From positions 205,431 through 269,430 of IMG/VR virus record IMGVR_UViG_3300042934_000594: a DNA stretch of 64,000 nucleotides; one strand, given 5' to 3'. This document shows, piece after piece, positions 1 to 9,466 of this stretch (within the stretch, counting starts at the first letter, position 1; each line of letters begins with the position of its first letter). Under the pieces are notes generated by a model. It made no database searches, was not told where the DNA came from, and was given only the letters and a program-made list of their open reading frames with translations. Position numbers and translations under genes: made by a program. Origin of the DNA: a virus.

Positions 1-2
1 CG

Positions 3-398
3 ACCGTGCTTGAGATCGGTTCGGCTGGGACTTCCCAGTACCGGGCTATCTTTGACTTCTACGCAGTGGGGGATTACCAGTCCCCCACAGGCATTCGGTA
101 CAGCACCCATGCTGGCTATTACTATTACCTACTTTCAGGCAATAAGGCCGGCCGGTTGTTGGCAGCTCAGACTCAGGAGGAACTGAACCGTCGTCGTAAA
201 GCCAACCCGTGGATGCACCGTGAAGGGTTGGAGGAACTGTTGTATGAAAACCTGGTGCACAACACCGCCAGCAAACCCCTGCTACGAGCTGGGATCCCAA
301 AAGGCACTCGTGTGACCTGGACGGAACCTGGAAGAAAGCTCAATGCTGCGGAGAAGCGCTGGCTTAAGGTCGTGCAACGTTACATCGACGAAGCGTAA
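3..398 (+). CDS. Unrecognised phage protein, 5' end outside window
   Basis: The reading frame is open to the left edge, so the N-terminus is missing; a GTG at base 6 is only an internal in-frame codon. About 132 residues are visible. There is a tyrosine-rich stretch (YYYYLL) and a basic C-terminal helix ending in YIDEA. No family is recognised. It is followed by a hairpin terminator, so it closes a rightward transcription unit next to virion genes; a structural role is possible but is only inferred from position. Confidence 0.7.
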   Translation, partial: TVLEIGSAGTSQYRAIFDFYAVGDYQSPTGIRYSTHAGYYYYLLSGNKAGRLLAAQTQEELNRRRKANPWMHREGLEELLYENLVHNTASKPLLRAGIPKGTRVTWTEPGRKLNAAEKRWLKVVQRYIDEA

Positions 399-404
399 CG
401 TGGT

Positions 405-424
405 GCTGCCCCTGCGGGGGCAGC
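405..424 (+). terminator. Hairpin terminator
   Basis: GCTGCCCC pairs with GGGGCAGC around a short loop, just after the stop codon of the first gene. A T-run (TTCTTTTTTTG) lies about 25 bases further on. Confidence 0.65.
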
Positions 425-476
425 GCTATTACGCCCCCATCCTATAGGTTCTTTTTTTGTTTGCGTGGAGTCCGAC

Positions 477-1505
477 ATGGTCAAATTAGCCACCCCCGCC
501 TTTAATGGCAACCCTACCGACAAGCTGGCCGCCGTTGATGTATACGGCGCCGTTGATCCGGCCACTAAAAACGCCCTGACCTCACAGGTATCCTCCTTCG
601 GTTCCAGCCTCAGTGAGACCTTAGGCGGGGTGTACAACAAGGTCGCCTCCATTGGCACTAAGCTTTTGGGGGACAAGAGTATCAACCTGGACCAAGCCAA
701 GGACCGTATCCAACGGGCCATGGGGGGTTCACGCAATGACATCCTCGCCCTGGCCACCTCGGTGCAAGGGGGCATCGTCAGTGAGCTGACCGGTCTGGAC
801 CCCAATACCAACTACGTGCGCAAAGCCAGTGAGTTGGCCAACAGCGTGGTATTGATCACCACTCAAGGTAAACAACTGCTCAACCGTCAGGGTTATAACC
901 AGGCCGGCGCCTTGATGAACTTCGTCGGGCAGCTGACGGGTAACCCGGTGTTTAAAGCGTTGGACCTGGGTGCAGAGACCGCCATGCTCAAGGGCGTGTT
1001 GACGGAAGTGTCCAAATGGGGCATTCCTAGCCTGGTCGATGACCTGATTCGGGAGAACACCGCACGGACAGGGTCCTCTAAGGGCTCCTACCACGCTGTG
1101 AGCCGCGCAAGCGGTACGATCGCTATGACGGCCGACATCTCGGTGATCAAGCAGCTGATCGCCTCTGTGGGCGTTACAGCCCTCACTGCCGGTACACCCA
1201 ACTTCGCACAACTGTTCTTGAGTCGTTATGATTTCAAGGTGGGCACCACGGCGGACCAATACCCGGCACTGCTGGCGGAGCTGGTGGGGGTGATGAATTC
1301 CTTAAAGCCTGACTGGTTCTATGTGATCCGCAACGGTGAGCGGATCGTGAACTTGGCAGTGATCACCACGGCCAGTGAGAATGCCAAGACGCTGTTCTTG
1401 AGCAACGATGAATACGCCGGTCCCAGCATGTACGCCCCTCAGTACAAACCCAGCACGACCCTGTCGTTGATCAAAGGCCTGTACCCCAAGATCGGCATTC
1501 TCTAG
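477..1505 (+). CDS. Probable virion protein, unrecognised family
   Basis: 342 residues. The ATG is preferred over an in-frame GTG 12 bases upstream because GGAG sits at the right distance from the ATG. The protein is rich in Ala, Ser, Thr and Leu, has no signal peptide, and has a few hydrophobic helices (around KASELANSVVLI and LTAGTPNFAQLF). No family is recognised. It sits alone between two hairpins and converges on the prohead-protease block. In phiKZ-like genomes this neighbourhood holds head and inner-body proteins, so a structural role is inferred, not seen. Confidence 0.75.
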   Translation: MVKLATPAFNGNPTDKLAAVDVYGAVDPATKNALTSQVSSFGSSLSETLGGVYNKVASIGTKLLGDKSINLDQAKDRIQRAMGGSRNDILALATSVQGGIVSELTGLDPNTNYVRKASELANSVVLITTQGKQLLNRQGYNQAGALMNFVGQLTGNPVFKALDLGAETAMLKGVLTEVSKWGIPSLVDDLIRENTARTGSSKGSYHAVSRASGTIAMTADISVIKQLIASVGVTALTAGTPNFAQLFLSRYDFKVGTTADQYPALLAELVGVMNSLKPDWFYVIRNGERIVNLAVITTASENAKTLFLSNDEYAGPSMYAPQYKPSTTLSLIKGLYPKIGIL

Positions 1506-1512
1506 GCAACAT

Positions 1513-1541
1513 AAAGCCCCTCCCGAAGGAGGGGCAATATG
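1513..1541. terminator. Bidirectional terminator between convergent genes
   Basis: GCCCCTCC CGAA GGAGGGGC is a perfect hairpin between the ends of two convergent genes. It is flanked by CATA on the left and TATG on the right, so the TATG sequence discussed in the findings is present on both strands here. Confidence 0.75.
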
Positions 1542-1547
1542 CCGTCC

Positions 1548-2342
1548 TTACCAGTTACGCAAGAAGGCCGGGGCTTTCTGTACGTCACGTGCTGGGTGTT
1601 TGCTCCAACCCAGTGCGTTGATCAGGTCATTGGCATCCAGACCCCCGTGTTCCAGCCCGAGCGAACGCATGCGCTTTTGCTCATCAGCCAGTGACCACAG
1701 CATGGTCGGAGTGATCTCGATCGCCCGATCCGTGAAATCTTCCAACGACGGCGAGTTGTACTTGTTCGCCCCCAAGATCCCACCTTCACCCACGTAGTCC
1801 CAAGTCACGATTTCACGGGTGTACTTGATGCCACGGGTGATGTCATCCATGGTCACCGAGCGCACCGAGAAGTACGTGTTCTCGTGTGGGTTTTCGAACG
1901 AGTCTTTGACCACGTGGCCGTAAGGACCACACGGACGGATCTCAGCCATCACGTAGACACACGGACGGCCCTTTTCATCGCGCTGGTTTTCCAACAGGTA
2001 GACCCGGCGGATGTGCGCACAGCGACGGTCGTCGTCGATCTTGCGAATCCGTGCCAGGTACTGCTGGTCGTTCATGGGCTTGCCATCAGGCATGAACGGT
2101 TCAGGGTGCTTGTACTCAGCGTAGACCACGCCTTTAAGCATCCGGCGTACCAACACGCTGTTTTCCTTGAACATGCTCAGACCTGACGCCAAGTCGTAGT
2201 GCATACCCATGGAGTTGTCGGTGCCGTAGGCCCCGACGATCTGCGTGTAGTAGCCATCTTTGTCCGGTGTCAGGATACCCTGCTTACCGGTGCCTTTGAG
2301 CATCGAACAACTGATGCTCGTGCGGTTGGTTTGTGGGAGCAT
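1548..2342 (-). CDS. Prohead maturation protease (phiKZ gp175-like)
   Basis: 264 residues. The ATG is preceded by GAGGTGGAG; a longer in-frame start would overlap the upstream gene and has no ribosome site. The order of motifs fits the herpesvirus-assemblin/T4 gp21-like serine proteases: a substrate-like loop, then a catalytic His in YAEYKHPEP (about residue 79), then a catalytic Ser in YFSVRS (about 159), with an intervening HIRRVYLL strand. This enzyme cleaves scaffold and head proteins in the prohead. The gene order with RNA polymerase beta, beta' and a giant hydrolase is that of phiKZ 175-181. Family assignment is from motif spacing and synteny, without a search. Confidence 0.7.
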   Translation of the reverse strand: MLPQTNRTSISCSMLKGTGKQGILTPDKDGYYTQIVGAYGTDNSMGMHYDLASGLSMFKENSVLVRRMLKGVVYAEYKHPEPFMPDGKPMNDQQYLARIRKIDDDRRCAHIRRVYLLENQRDEKGRPCVYVMAEIRPCGPYGHVVKDSFENPHENTYFSVRSVTMDDITRGIKYTREIVTWDYVGEGGILGANKYNSPSLEDFTDRAIEITPTMLWSLADEQKRMRSLGLEHGGLDANDLINALGWSKHPARDVQKAPAFLRNW

Positions 2343-2352
2343 GCTCCACCTC

Positions 2353-3072
2353 TTAAGTCCGTAGAAGTTCTTCGATCCGCTCCACCCGCTCACTGGGGTT
2401 CACAAGGGCGGAGGTAATGCTGTCGCTGAAGTACGAACCGATCAACTTACTGGTGGTGTCAGAGGTGTTCCAAATCACACTTCGGAAAGGCACCACGGCC
2501 GGGGGCCGTTCATCGACGTCACTGTAATCTTGCAGCACGTGCTTGTATAACTGCGTGAAGTCGTCAGCGTTACGACCCATCGTGGAAATGATCAACTCCG
2601 GCACGGCTCGGTTGCCCAAGTTAATGCCGGCGTACTCTTCAGCGGTTTCAAACAACTTAAGCATGTCGAAGTAGTTAAACGACCACGGCATGTTACCCTT
2701 GGCGACGTGCTCATCGTAGATGTAGTACGTCAAGGTGTCATTCTTAACCAGATCGATCCCGTAGAACACCCGGTCACCCGGGAAGAAGCTGAACTCGATG
2801 TAGGCCGTATTGCGGATGGTGACACGTTCGGTAGAGCTTGGGGTGATGCGGATCATCGCCGCCGTTTCAGACACGGTGTAGAACTGGTCATTGACGATCA
2901 AGGAGAAGAACGCGAGGATGTACACCTCGGTGCCAATGCTCGCCAAGTGACGGGTGGTGTAGCGTTCAGGGATCTGAATGCGTACGTGAGCATCTGTGAC
3001 GATGCTCCCGTCGTCCTGCTCAAACAGGTGTTTGTGTACGGCGGCCGGATCACGCTTGAGCTGACCGGCCAT
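2353..3072 (-). CDS. Unrecognised virion-block protein (phiKZ gp176 position)
   Basis: 239 residues; GGAGG lies 5 to 6 bases before the ATG. The protein is mixed alpha/beta, with aromatic-rich strands (AYIEFSFFPGDRVFYGIDL) and no signal peptide or membrane helix. It lies 10 bases upstream of the protease in the same minus-strand operon. By order it is where phiKZ gp176 sits; the function is unknown. Confidence 0.75.
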   Translation of the reverse strand: MAGQLKRDPAAVHKHLFEQDDGSIVTDAHVRIQIPERYTTRHLASIGTEVYILAFFSLIVNDQFYTVSETAAMIRITPSSTERVTIRNTAYIEFSFFPGDRVFYGIDLVKNDTLTYYIYDEHVAKGNMPWSFNYFDMLKLFETAEEYAGINLGNRAVPELIISTMGRNADDFTQLYKHVLQDYSDVDERPPAVVPFRSVIWNTSDTTSKLIGSYFSDSITSALVNPSERVERIEELLRT

Positions 3073-3084
3073 CGTTACCTCCGC

Positions 3085-4875
3085 TTACTTACCGATGCGC
3101 GACCGCAGGATTTTCATCTTGATGTCATCGCCCTTGTCTTCTTCGCTGGGCACTTCAACCGGTTCAGCCGCTTGCGCCACTTCCCCGTCCGCAGGTGCAC
3201 CCAGACCGCTTTCAACGTTGTCCAGTGCTTGCACAGCGTCAGCGTTTTCCACGGTCACTTCCGTTTGCTCGCTGCCGGCTTCTGCTTCACCCGTCTCGGC
3301 TGCCTGAGCGGCGGCCAAGGCGGCGGTGTCTTCCAGCTCTTGCGTCTCATTGGAGATGACGCCTTCGCCTTCCACCGGAACCGACTGCGATTGACCGTTG
3401 TCGACCGCATTGCCCAGTGCTGGGTTGATGAACGGTACGAACGGCACGGCCTGGATTTGTGCAGCCAACCAATCGCCCCCAATGGCCACCAGCGCCACAG
3501 CGGCCAGCGCCCGGTTGTCGTCGCCCCCGTGGATCTTGCTGGCCTTGTCCATTTCCATCAAGAACTCTTGATAGATCGGGTTAGGGAAGTACGCCTCACA
3601 TACCAGCTTGGTGACCACGGCGTAGATGTTGTCGAACATCGCATCCGGACACTGTTGCAGGCTGTTACGCAGACTTTGCATCAGCTCGTTGATCTGAATC
3701 TGTGGCAGGATACTCGCCACGTCCTTATTAGGGGACGACATGACGTTGAGCAGTGTCTTGCGACGATTGCGCACAGCGTCATCGGCTTGGGCCTGGCAGA
3801 TCAGCGGGTAGACCTGCAACCACTTCTTGAGGAACACATCGGCGTGTTGCGCGAAGTCTTCCACACGGGTCACGGACGGATTGAGGATCGCCCCGCCCAG
3901 CAGCACTTGCACATCGTTGCCTTGCTCGATCCAGGCACCGTACAGATCGCCGTTAGCAACGACCTCTACCGTACGACGACCAATGGGGTCGTTACCGTCA
4001 GACCGCAGCACCAGCACGTTGCGTTGCAGCTGAGCCACACGGCGGCCGTAGGCACCGAGCAGGGCAGCACCGAACAGCTCGTGCAGGTGCATCATGGCGT
4101 TGGCCCATTCTTCCAACTCCACCGATTCACCGGTGACGTCCGCTGGGTTCTGCGCCATGTGACCGACCAAGCAGTAGGCCAACAGCAACTCGTCCACCGA
4201 GAACGGCAGACGGTGGCGTTGCAGCATGCTCAGCGACAGGGCGTCCAATGCACGCACACTGAACAACTGTTGCCAGACCGAGGCGATGGTCTCAGCACCG
4301 ACTTTCAGTAGCCACTCGGTGACCTGAGGCGGGTCCAGGTGTGGGTTGTTGTTGGCCACCATCTCGATGACCTGCTCAGCCGAAGCCTGCGGCAGGATGA
4401 ACGAGCGGTAGGACGGGCGCTGTTGCACGGTGGTGTAACGGCTTTGCAGGTGGTTCACCAGACGCGGTTCGTCATGCACCGGGTCGTAGTTGAACACGCT
4501 GATTTCGATCTTCGGCTTGACCACATCACGCTGACGTTCATCGAACGCTGCGCAGTAGGCCAACACCGCAGGACGAATGACGTTGCGCGAGTTGTGCAGG
4601 ATCGCATTCAACCCGTTGGCCATCAGACCGGAAAGACGGTCCACGACATCGCCGTCTTCAGGCGTTGGTTCAGCGTTGGCTTCTTCGAAGTCTTCCTGGG
4701 CCACCTGCATGACTTGCTCAGTCAGAGGGCGTTGATCGCCCTCCACTGGGTTGGCGTACAGGCCCGCCATGGTGGCGAGTGGGAAGGACGGTTCTTTAAC
4801 CGCCAGCACCATGCCAGACTCAGTCAGGGTTTGAGCCAGAGGAGCCACAGCGGCCAGGGTAGTTTGTTGGTACAT
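3085..4875 (-). CDS. Virion-block protein with acidic Ala/Glu-rich tail (phiKZ gp177 position)
   Basis: 596 residues; AAGGAG precedes the chosen ATG (MYQQTTLAA), 12 codons into a longer open frame. Residues 1 to about 470 are predominantly helical. The last ~110 residues are low-complexity, rich in Ala, Glu, Val and Gln (AAAQAAETGEAEAGSE), and end in a basic KMKILRSRIGK. An acidic tail with a basic end resembles scaffold or inner-head proteins that are trimmed by the prohead protease, but that is inference. It is co-directional with the polymerase genes. Confidence 0.75.
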   Translation of the reverse strand: MYQQTTLAAVAPLAQTLTESGMVLAVKEPSFPLATMAGLYANPVEGDQRPLTEQVMQVAQEDFEEANAEPTPEDGDVVDRLSGLMANGLNAILHNSRNVIRPAVLAYCAAFDERQRDVVKPKIEISVFNYDPVHDEPRLVNHLQSRYTTVQQRPSYRSFILPQASAEQVIEMVANNNPHLDPPQVTEWLLKVGAETIASVWQQLFSVRALDALSLSMLQRHRLPFSVDELLLAYCLVGHMAQNPADVTGESVELEEWANAMMHLHELFGAALLGAYGRRVAQLQRNVLVLRSDGNDPIGRRTVEVVANGDLYGAWIEQGNDVQVLLGGAILNPSVTRVEDFAQHADVFLKKWLQVYPLICQAQADDAVRNRRKTLLNVMSSPNKDVASILPQIQINELMQSLRNSLQQCPDAMFDNIYAVVTKLVCEAYFPNPIYQEFLMEMDKASKIHGGDDNRALAAVALVAIGGDWLAAQIQAVPFVPFINPALGNAVDNGQSQSVPVEGEGVISNETQELEDTAALAAAQAAETGEAEAGSEQTEVTVENADAVQALDNVESGLGAPADGEVAQAAEPVEVPSEEDKGDDIKMKILRSRIGK

Positions 4876-4885
4876 GAGTGGCTCC

Positions 4886-5089
4886 TTAGACGCCGAGTTT
4901 CTTGGCCACACGCGCCAGCAGCGCAGTCTGGATGTCTTGTGTGGTCAACAGCTGACCACCGACTTCGTTCGAAGCCCCGTCACCACCCAGGCATTGCTGG
5001 ATGGCAGCGGCGCCCAGTTCCGCTGCGGCGGTCAGGACCTGAAGGGTCTGCGCGTGAGCGGCGTTAGGGCTAAGACTTTGCTTTTGCAT
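4886..5089 (-). CDS. Small unrecognised protein overlapping the RNA polymerase beta gene end
   Basis: 67 residues beginning MQKQSLSP, with GAGGAA just upstream. The start lies 20 bases inside the end of the beta-subunit gene in another frame, which suggests translational coupling. The sequence is Ala/Gln/Leu-rich and helical, ending LLARVAKKLGV. A longer start ten codons upstream is possible but lacks a better ribosome site. Function unknown. Confidence 0.6.
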   Translation of the reverse strand: MQKQSLSPNAAHAQTLQVLTAAAELGAAAIQQCLGGDGASNEVGGQLLTTQDIQTALLARVAKKLGV

Positions 5090-8000
5090 TTGCGGTTCCT
5101 CGGTAAACAGCTGGGACATGTTGAGACAGGAGCCACAACAGGATGTTGGTGGTGCCTGACAATTTAGGTGCGTTGACCATTCGAGCCTCGACCGACGTGT
5201 TGCCGAACTTGGCGTCTAGCGCAATACCCGACTCAGTGGCGTTGGTTCCCGAGAACACCCGGGAGATCACCGTCTTCATCTGGTTGCCCATTACGGCTTT
5301 GTCGCCGACGCCCATGGCGACGTCGTGGTCAATGTAGATGCGAATGGCCACGGTGTCTGGATCCAAGGCCTTACCGCTGACGCGGAAGCTGGTGTCCACT
5401 TCACCGGTGAATGCCGGTTTGCCTTGAGCACGGGAGCTGGTCTTGCGTTCCTTGTCCGATTGCGCTGCAATCGCTTGCAGGTTTTCAGACATGTCCTCAA
5501 AATCGCCGTGGTAGAACACTTCGATCTTGGCCACATCCCCAACGACTTTTGCCCGTGGGGTGGACTGGGACAGGCGGCGCAAGGTGTCCAATGCCGCGCC
5601 CCCAAAGAGCACGTTATTGGCCGTCTCAGGGTCTTCAATCGTACATAGAATTGTTTCCAAGTCTACGTGATCGCCAACCTGCACCAAGCCATGCACCGTT
5701 TGGTCAAACCGAACCTGGATGGTTTTGACTTCGGTGGTCTGGGTATTGAGCTTCTTCGCCATGCTTTCAGAGATGGCCGAACCGTCTTCAAATGTTTCGA
5801 TATCGTCGATCATGGCCACAAAGCCCATGACCCCAGCCTTGACGATCACCTTCCCTGGACTCATGCGATCGGGGGTGAAGAACTTGCGGTTGTAGGCCAG
5901 TGTGTCCCCATGACGAATACGGTCACCGGCTTTAAGGTCGGTGATGACATCGTGTGGGTACGTGGTCCCTGCTGCATTCCCGTGAACCTTACCCAAGGCC
6001 ACCCGCGTTTCAGACCCGTCGGCATAGCGCACGGTGACCGCGTGCTTGTTGACCGAGATCACCTCACCGTCTTGCTCTGCGCACGTCGCAAAGGTGGCGG
6101 TGGTGCGTTGGGCGATAATCTGCTCATACCCGGTGCGCAGTGGGGTGGCGGTATAGCCGTCTGCTGAGACGCCCTGAGCCTGCTGGATCGCAATGAAGTT
6201 GATACGCTTCATGTCGTCGTGGTCAGCACACGGGGCGTTCAAGGCCGAGGCGGAGAACAGTTTGGCAGCACCGTCACGCTCTTTGTCAAACGGACGGGTG
6301 AAACCGCGCATGTTCTTCAAGTTCGCATCAGGCGCTGCGTAGGCAATCACCCCCACGTCACCCGAGTCCACGGTGGATTCAGACACCACCCCCTTATCGG
6401 ATTCGTGGAAGATACGCGTGCGCTCCACCATCGACTGCCCACCCCGACCGCCATCACCCCGGAACGTCATGCGTTCCTGTTCACGCAGGTTCTGGAACGG
6501 GTTGGACTCCTCGGTCATACCGGCCGATGGATCCTGCACGATCTTCATCCACACCGCGTGCGGGTTGAGCTCAACGGCATGGTCCCCGGATGCCGAACGG
6601 TTGTTAAAGCTTTTCACCGAACGGGAGAGTTCACCGTAGACCATCCCCGCAAAACGCTCGTAACCCCGGTAGCGCATGAACGCACCGTCCACTTCCTCAG
6701 GACTGTAGTCGGTCATCAACAACTCAACCGCACGCAACACCAGAGGACCGAACTCGGTCGGCTCACCCATCTCTTCGAGCATGCCGCGGGTGATCGGGTC
6801 CATCCACGCTTTAAACAGCGCGTCGATCTCACGCAAATAACGCACGCCTAGGTCGTTGTCTTCCAAGATACGGAAGTAGACGTCCTTGCGGTCAAAGTCC
6901 CACACCGAGTACTGCTTCAAGGTGCGGTGATAACGGTTCAAGCCGTTGAGCACCAGCGTGGCCCGGTAGTCCAACTTGGAGAACACCAACACCTCATCCT
7001 GGAAGGTCAGTGCATAGTCATCGGCCCCCATCTGGATGCGCTCGCCACGGCGATGGCGCGAGACTTCACAACCCAGTCGACGGATCAACTCCGTCAGGCC
7101 TGAGGCGTAACCCAAGACCAGACCGACTGGCAACACCTTGTTGGCCACGGTCATCTCAGCCGCTTCCACCGGTGCCCCGTTGGTGTCAATCCCCAAGATA
7201 TCGGGCAACGTGCCCAATACTTCCAACCCTTCGTCGGTGTGCAGGTACAGCGCGTTGTTGGTGTCCATCAGCACCAGTTGCTTACCGTTGTGCGCGATCG
7301 CTACTTGGGTGGGTGTTTCGATGGTGTGCACGTCCAACTTCAGGGCCGTGTCAAAGAACTCCGCCCGGCGCTTGTGGTCCAGGAAGAACACGTACTCACC
7401 GGCTTGGAAGGACACGAAGCGCTTGGCCAGCAACGTATAGAAGCGGGGCAATTGCAACGACATGTCAAACACACTGGAGAACCGCACGTCACTGATCGTG
7501 GCGTCCTGAGGGTCCAGACCCCGACGGGTGATGTTCTTGCTGATGAAGTTGTCAAAGTCGTTAACCGCACGACCCGAACGGTCCACGAAGGTTTTGTTGT
7601 AGTAAGAGGTCAAGGCGACTCGCGTCGGGTTGATCTTACGGATGGGTTGGTCAGCGCGCTGAAGGCCGTACTTGTAGGTCACCCCGTTAGAGACAAAGCG
7701 TCCATCGTCATCGAGCACCGGTAGGCGAAAGCGCAGGGTCGATTGACGCCCGCGCAATGGCTTGACCGTTACCGTGTGGATCTGGTAATGGTTCATCGCA
7801 TCGCGAACGGTTTCGATCTGATAGTCCTTGACGGCTACCCCTTGCTGCTGGATCGCTGCCAAGGTGACGTTGAGCACGTCCTTGGCCATCAGTTTACGGA
7901 TGTACTTGGTCTGGATGGCCTTAAGGTTCGACGAGAGCATGGACTTGTCGAAGATCGTGTCGGCATCGGGGAACTTGACTTCTTCAGGCAGCGTCAGGTC

Positions 8001-9464
8001 ACCGTCCTGGTACGTCATGGCCTCTTCAAGCGTGCCCCCCGTCCCGTACGGGTTGGGCAGGGTCTTGTACGTCTCAGCGTCGTCAATGGCACGCTGATAA
8101 GCTCGAGGGGTGATCAATTGCAGTTCCGAGAGTTCCCAGGCCTTTTCGATCACACCGCCTGTGAGCAGGTCGCTGGTCGTGGGCTTTTGCATGTCCACTT
8201 CTTCATCGAGCCCCGCCTGACTCAGCTCCTCGGTGGGCAGCACGCGGTGTTCTTCCTCCTCATCGTCTTCAACGAGTGAGGTGTCCATGACAAACTCGTC
8301 CTGGGTAGTCGGTGGTGCCATGGTGTCGCCAAAGTCAACCCCCAGACCAAAGTCCAGTTCGTCGTCCTCGGTGAGCTCCTCGTCCTTGGCCGAGTCTTCC
8401 TTCTCGTCCTCCGCCGGTTCGGCTGCCACCGGTGGGGCCACAGGCTTCTTGTCGTCCTTGCCCAGTGCCTTTTCAATCTGACCGGCATTGGGCTTGAGTT
8501 CAATGGCGCCTTCGGCGTCAGCGGTTTTACCGTCCAGTTGAACAGAACCGTTGATCAGGTCAGCCAGACTGTGCAGGAGGACCACAAAGCGACGTTGCAG
8601 CTGATCCCCAGCGACGCCCTGGGCTCGGTCGCTAATCGCCTGCTTGTGGGCTCGTAGCTCCTTAGGGGTCATCTTGCTGGTGTCGGTGGTGTCTTCAGTC
8701 AGGTCTTTACGCCAATCGTTGATCTGGCCCAGGTTCCAGACGAAGAAATAGCTGCGTGCTTTGAACACGAAGTTGATCTTGTCCAGCGCCTCTTCGGGCA
8801 CAGTGGCCAACAACGAGTCAGCCCGGTTGTTACCCAACCACTGATACAGGTCAAACGCACTGAGCATGGCCGGGGTGCTGAACACCTCCATGTTCTTTTG
8901 CGTGGCGCCTGCCTGCATCTGCACGAACTGCCCCAGGGTCGGCAGGCGTTCTGGCATGTGGAAGTTGATGTACTGGTTCCAGCCGAACCGCTCGTGGGTT
9001 TTAACCACGTTGTCCCAGAAGGTCTTTTGATTATTGAACCAACGGAAGTACGTCGCCTTGTACGACGGGATGTACCGGTACAGCGAGTTGAGCAGGTTGT
9101 AGTTGACCACCAGCGTGTTCTGCTGGTTGAGCACCAGGGCGTCGTCTTTACGCAGGGGCTTGAACAACCGGTTCTTACGACGGAACTCGTTCTCCAGGAT
9201 ATCGGGGTTGAGGACCGTGCGCTTTGGGGCGCCTTCCGTGGAGTCCAGGCGGCTGACGTGCTCGATGAACACCTTACCCTTGATTGCCGTCAGGTACGGG
9301 TCCTGTGGACTTGGACCCAGGATGGCCTGACCGTCTTCGAAGAACTGGTACACCGAACCCATCGGCAAATACAAGTGCTTGATCGGAATCATGCGCGGGG
9401 CCAGTAACTGACTGACCTGGCGCACACCGACCAACCTGTAGTAGGGGGCTTGTTTTAAACGCAT
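5070..9464 (-). CDS. RNA polymerase beta-like subunit, virion type
   Basis: 1,464 residues; AAGGAAAG precedes the ATG, and the start is separated from the end of the beta' gene by only a few bases. Near the C-terminus (residues ~1387-1440) it carries RIYIDHDVAMGVGDK then MGNQMKTVISR and APKLSGTTNILL. These correspond to the beta active-site region with GDK..HGNKG and the following GTTN-type motif. Residues ~340-415 form an acidic Glu/Asp/Pro-rich insert. In phiKZ the virion polymerase is carried in the particle and transcribes early genes. The protein stops ~78 residues after GDK, while E. coli beta continues ~280, so the beta C-terminal clamp part must be encoded elsewhere. Confidence 0.85.
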   Translation of the reverse strand: MRLKQAPYYRLVGVRQVSQLLAPRMIPIKHLYLPMGSVYQFFEDGQAILGPSPQDPYLTAIKGKVFIEHVSRLDSTEGAPKRTVLNPDILENEFRRKNRLFKPLRKDDALVLNQQNTLVVNYNLLNSLYRYIPSYKATYFRWFNNQKTFWDNVVKTHERFGWNQYINFHMPERLPTLGQFVQMQAGATQKNMEVFSTPAMLSAFDLYQWLGNNRADSLLATVPEEALDKINFVFKARSYFFVWNLGQINDWRKDLTEDTTDTSKMTPKELRAHKQAISDRAQGVAGDQLQRRFVVLLHSLADLINGSVQLDGKTADAEGAIELKPNAGQIEKALGKDDKKPVAPPVAAEPAEDEKEDSAKDEELTEDDELDFGLGVDFGDTMAPPTTQDEFVMDTSLVEDDEEEEHRVLPTEELSQAGLDEEVDMQKPTTSDLLTGGVIEKAWELSELQLITPRAYQRAIDDAETYKTLPNPYGTGGTLEEAMTYQDGDLTLPEEVKFPDADTIFDKSMLSSNLKAIQTKYIRKLMAKDVLNVTLAAIQQQGVAVKDYQIETVRDAMNHYQIHTVTVKPLRGRQSTLRFRLPVLDDDGRFVSNGVTYKYGLQRADQPIRKINPTRVALTSYYNKTFVDRSGRAVNDFDNFISKNITRRGLDPQDATISDVRFSSVFDMSLQLPRFYTLLAKRFVSFQAGEYVFFLDHKRRAEFFDTALKLDVHTIETPTQVAIAHNGKQLVLMDTNNALYLHTDEGLEVLGTLPDILGIDTNGAPVEAAEMTVANKVLPVGLVLGYASGLTELIRRLGCEVSRHRRGERIQMGADDYALTFQDEVLVFSKLDYRATLVLNGLNRYHRTLKQYSVWDFDRKDVYFRILEDNDLGVRYLREIDALFKAWMDPITRGMLEEMGEPTEFGPLVLRAVELLMTDYSPEEVDGAFMRYRGYERFAGMVYGELSRSVKSFNNRSASGDHAVELNPHAVWMKIVQDPSAGMTEESNPFQNLREQERMTFRGDGGRGGQSMVERTRIFHESDKGVVSESTVDSGDVGVIAYAAPDANLKNMRGFTRPFDKERDGAAKLFSASALNAPCADHDDMKRINFIAIQQAQGVSADGYTATPLRTGYEQIIAQRTTATFATCAEQDGEVISVNKHAVTVRYADGSETRVALGKVHGNAAGTTYPHDVITDLKAGDRIRHGDTLAYNRKFFTPDRMSPGKVIVKAGVMGFVAMIDDIETFEDGSAISESMAKKLNTQTTEVKTIQVRFDQTVHGLVQVGDHVDLETILCTIEDPETANNVLFGGAALDTLRRLSQSTPRAKVVGDVAKIEVFYHGDFEDMSENLQAIAAQSDKERKTSSRAQGKPAFTGEVDTSFRVSGKALDPDTVAIRIYIDHDVAMGVGDKAVMGNQMKTVISRVFSGTNATESGIALDAKFGNTSVEARMVNAPKLSGTTNILLWLLSQHVPAVYRGTANAKAKS

Positions 9465-9466
9465 GG

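Noticed and set aside
2707-4311. Long open frame of ~530 codons on the plus strand
   Set aside because: It lies opposite real minus-strand genes, has no ribosome site, and its product is rich in His, Arg, Val and Gln, as expected for antisense of GC-rich coding sequence. The same applies to the plus-strand frame at 33,085-34,140 and minus-strand frame at 24,265-25,461.
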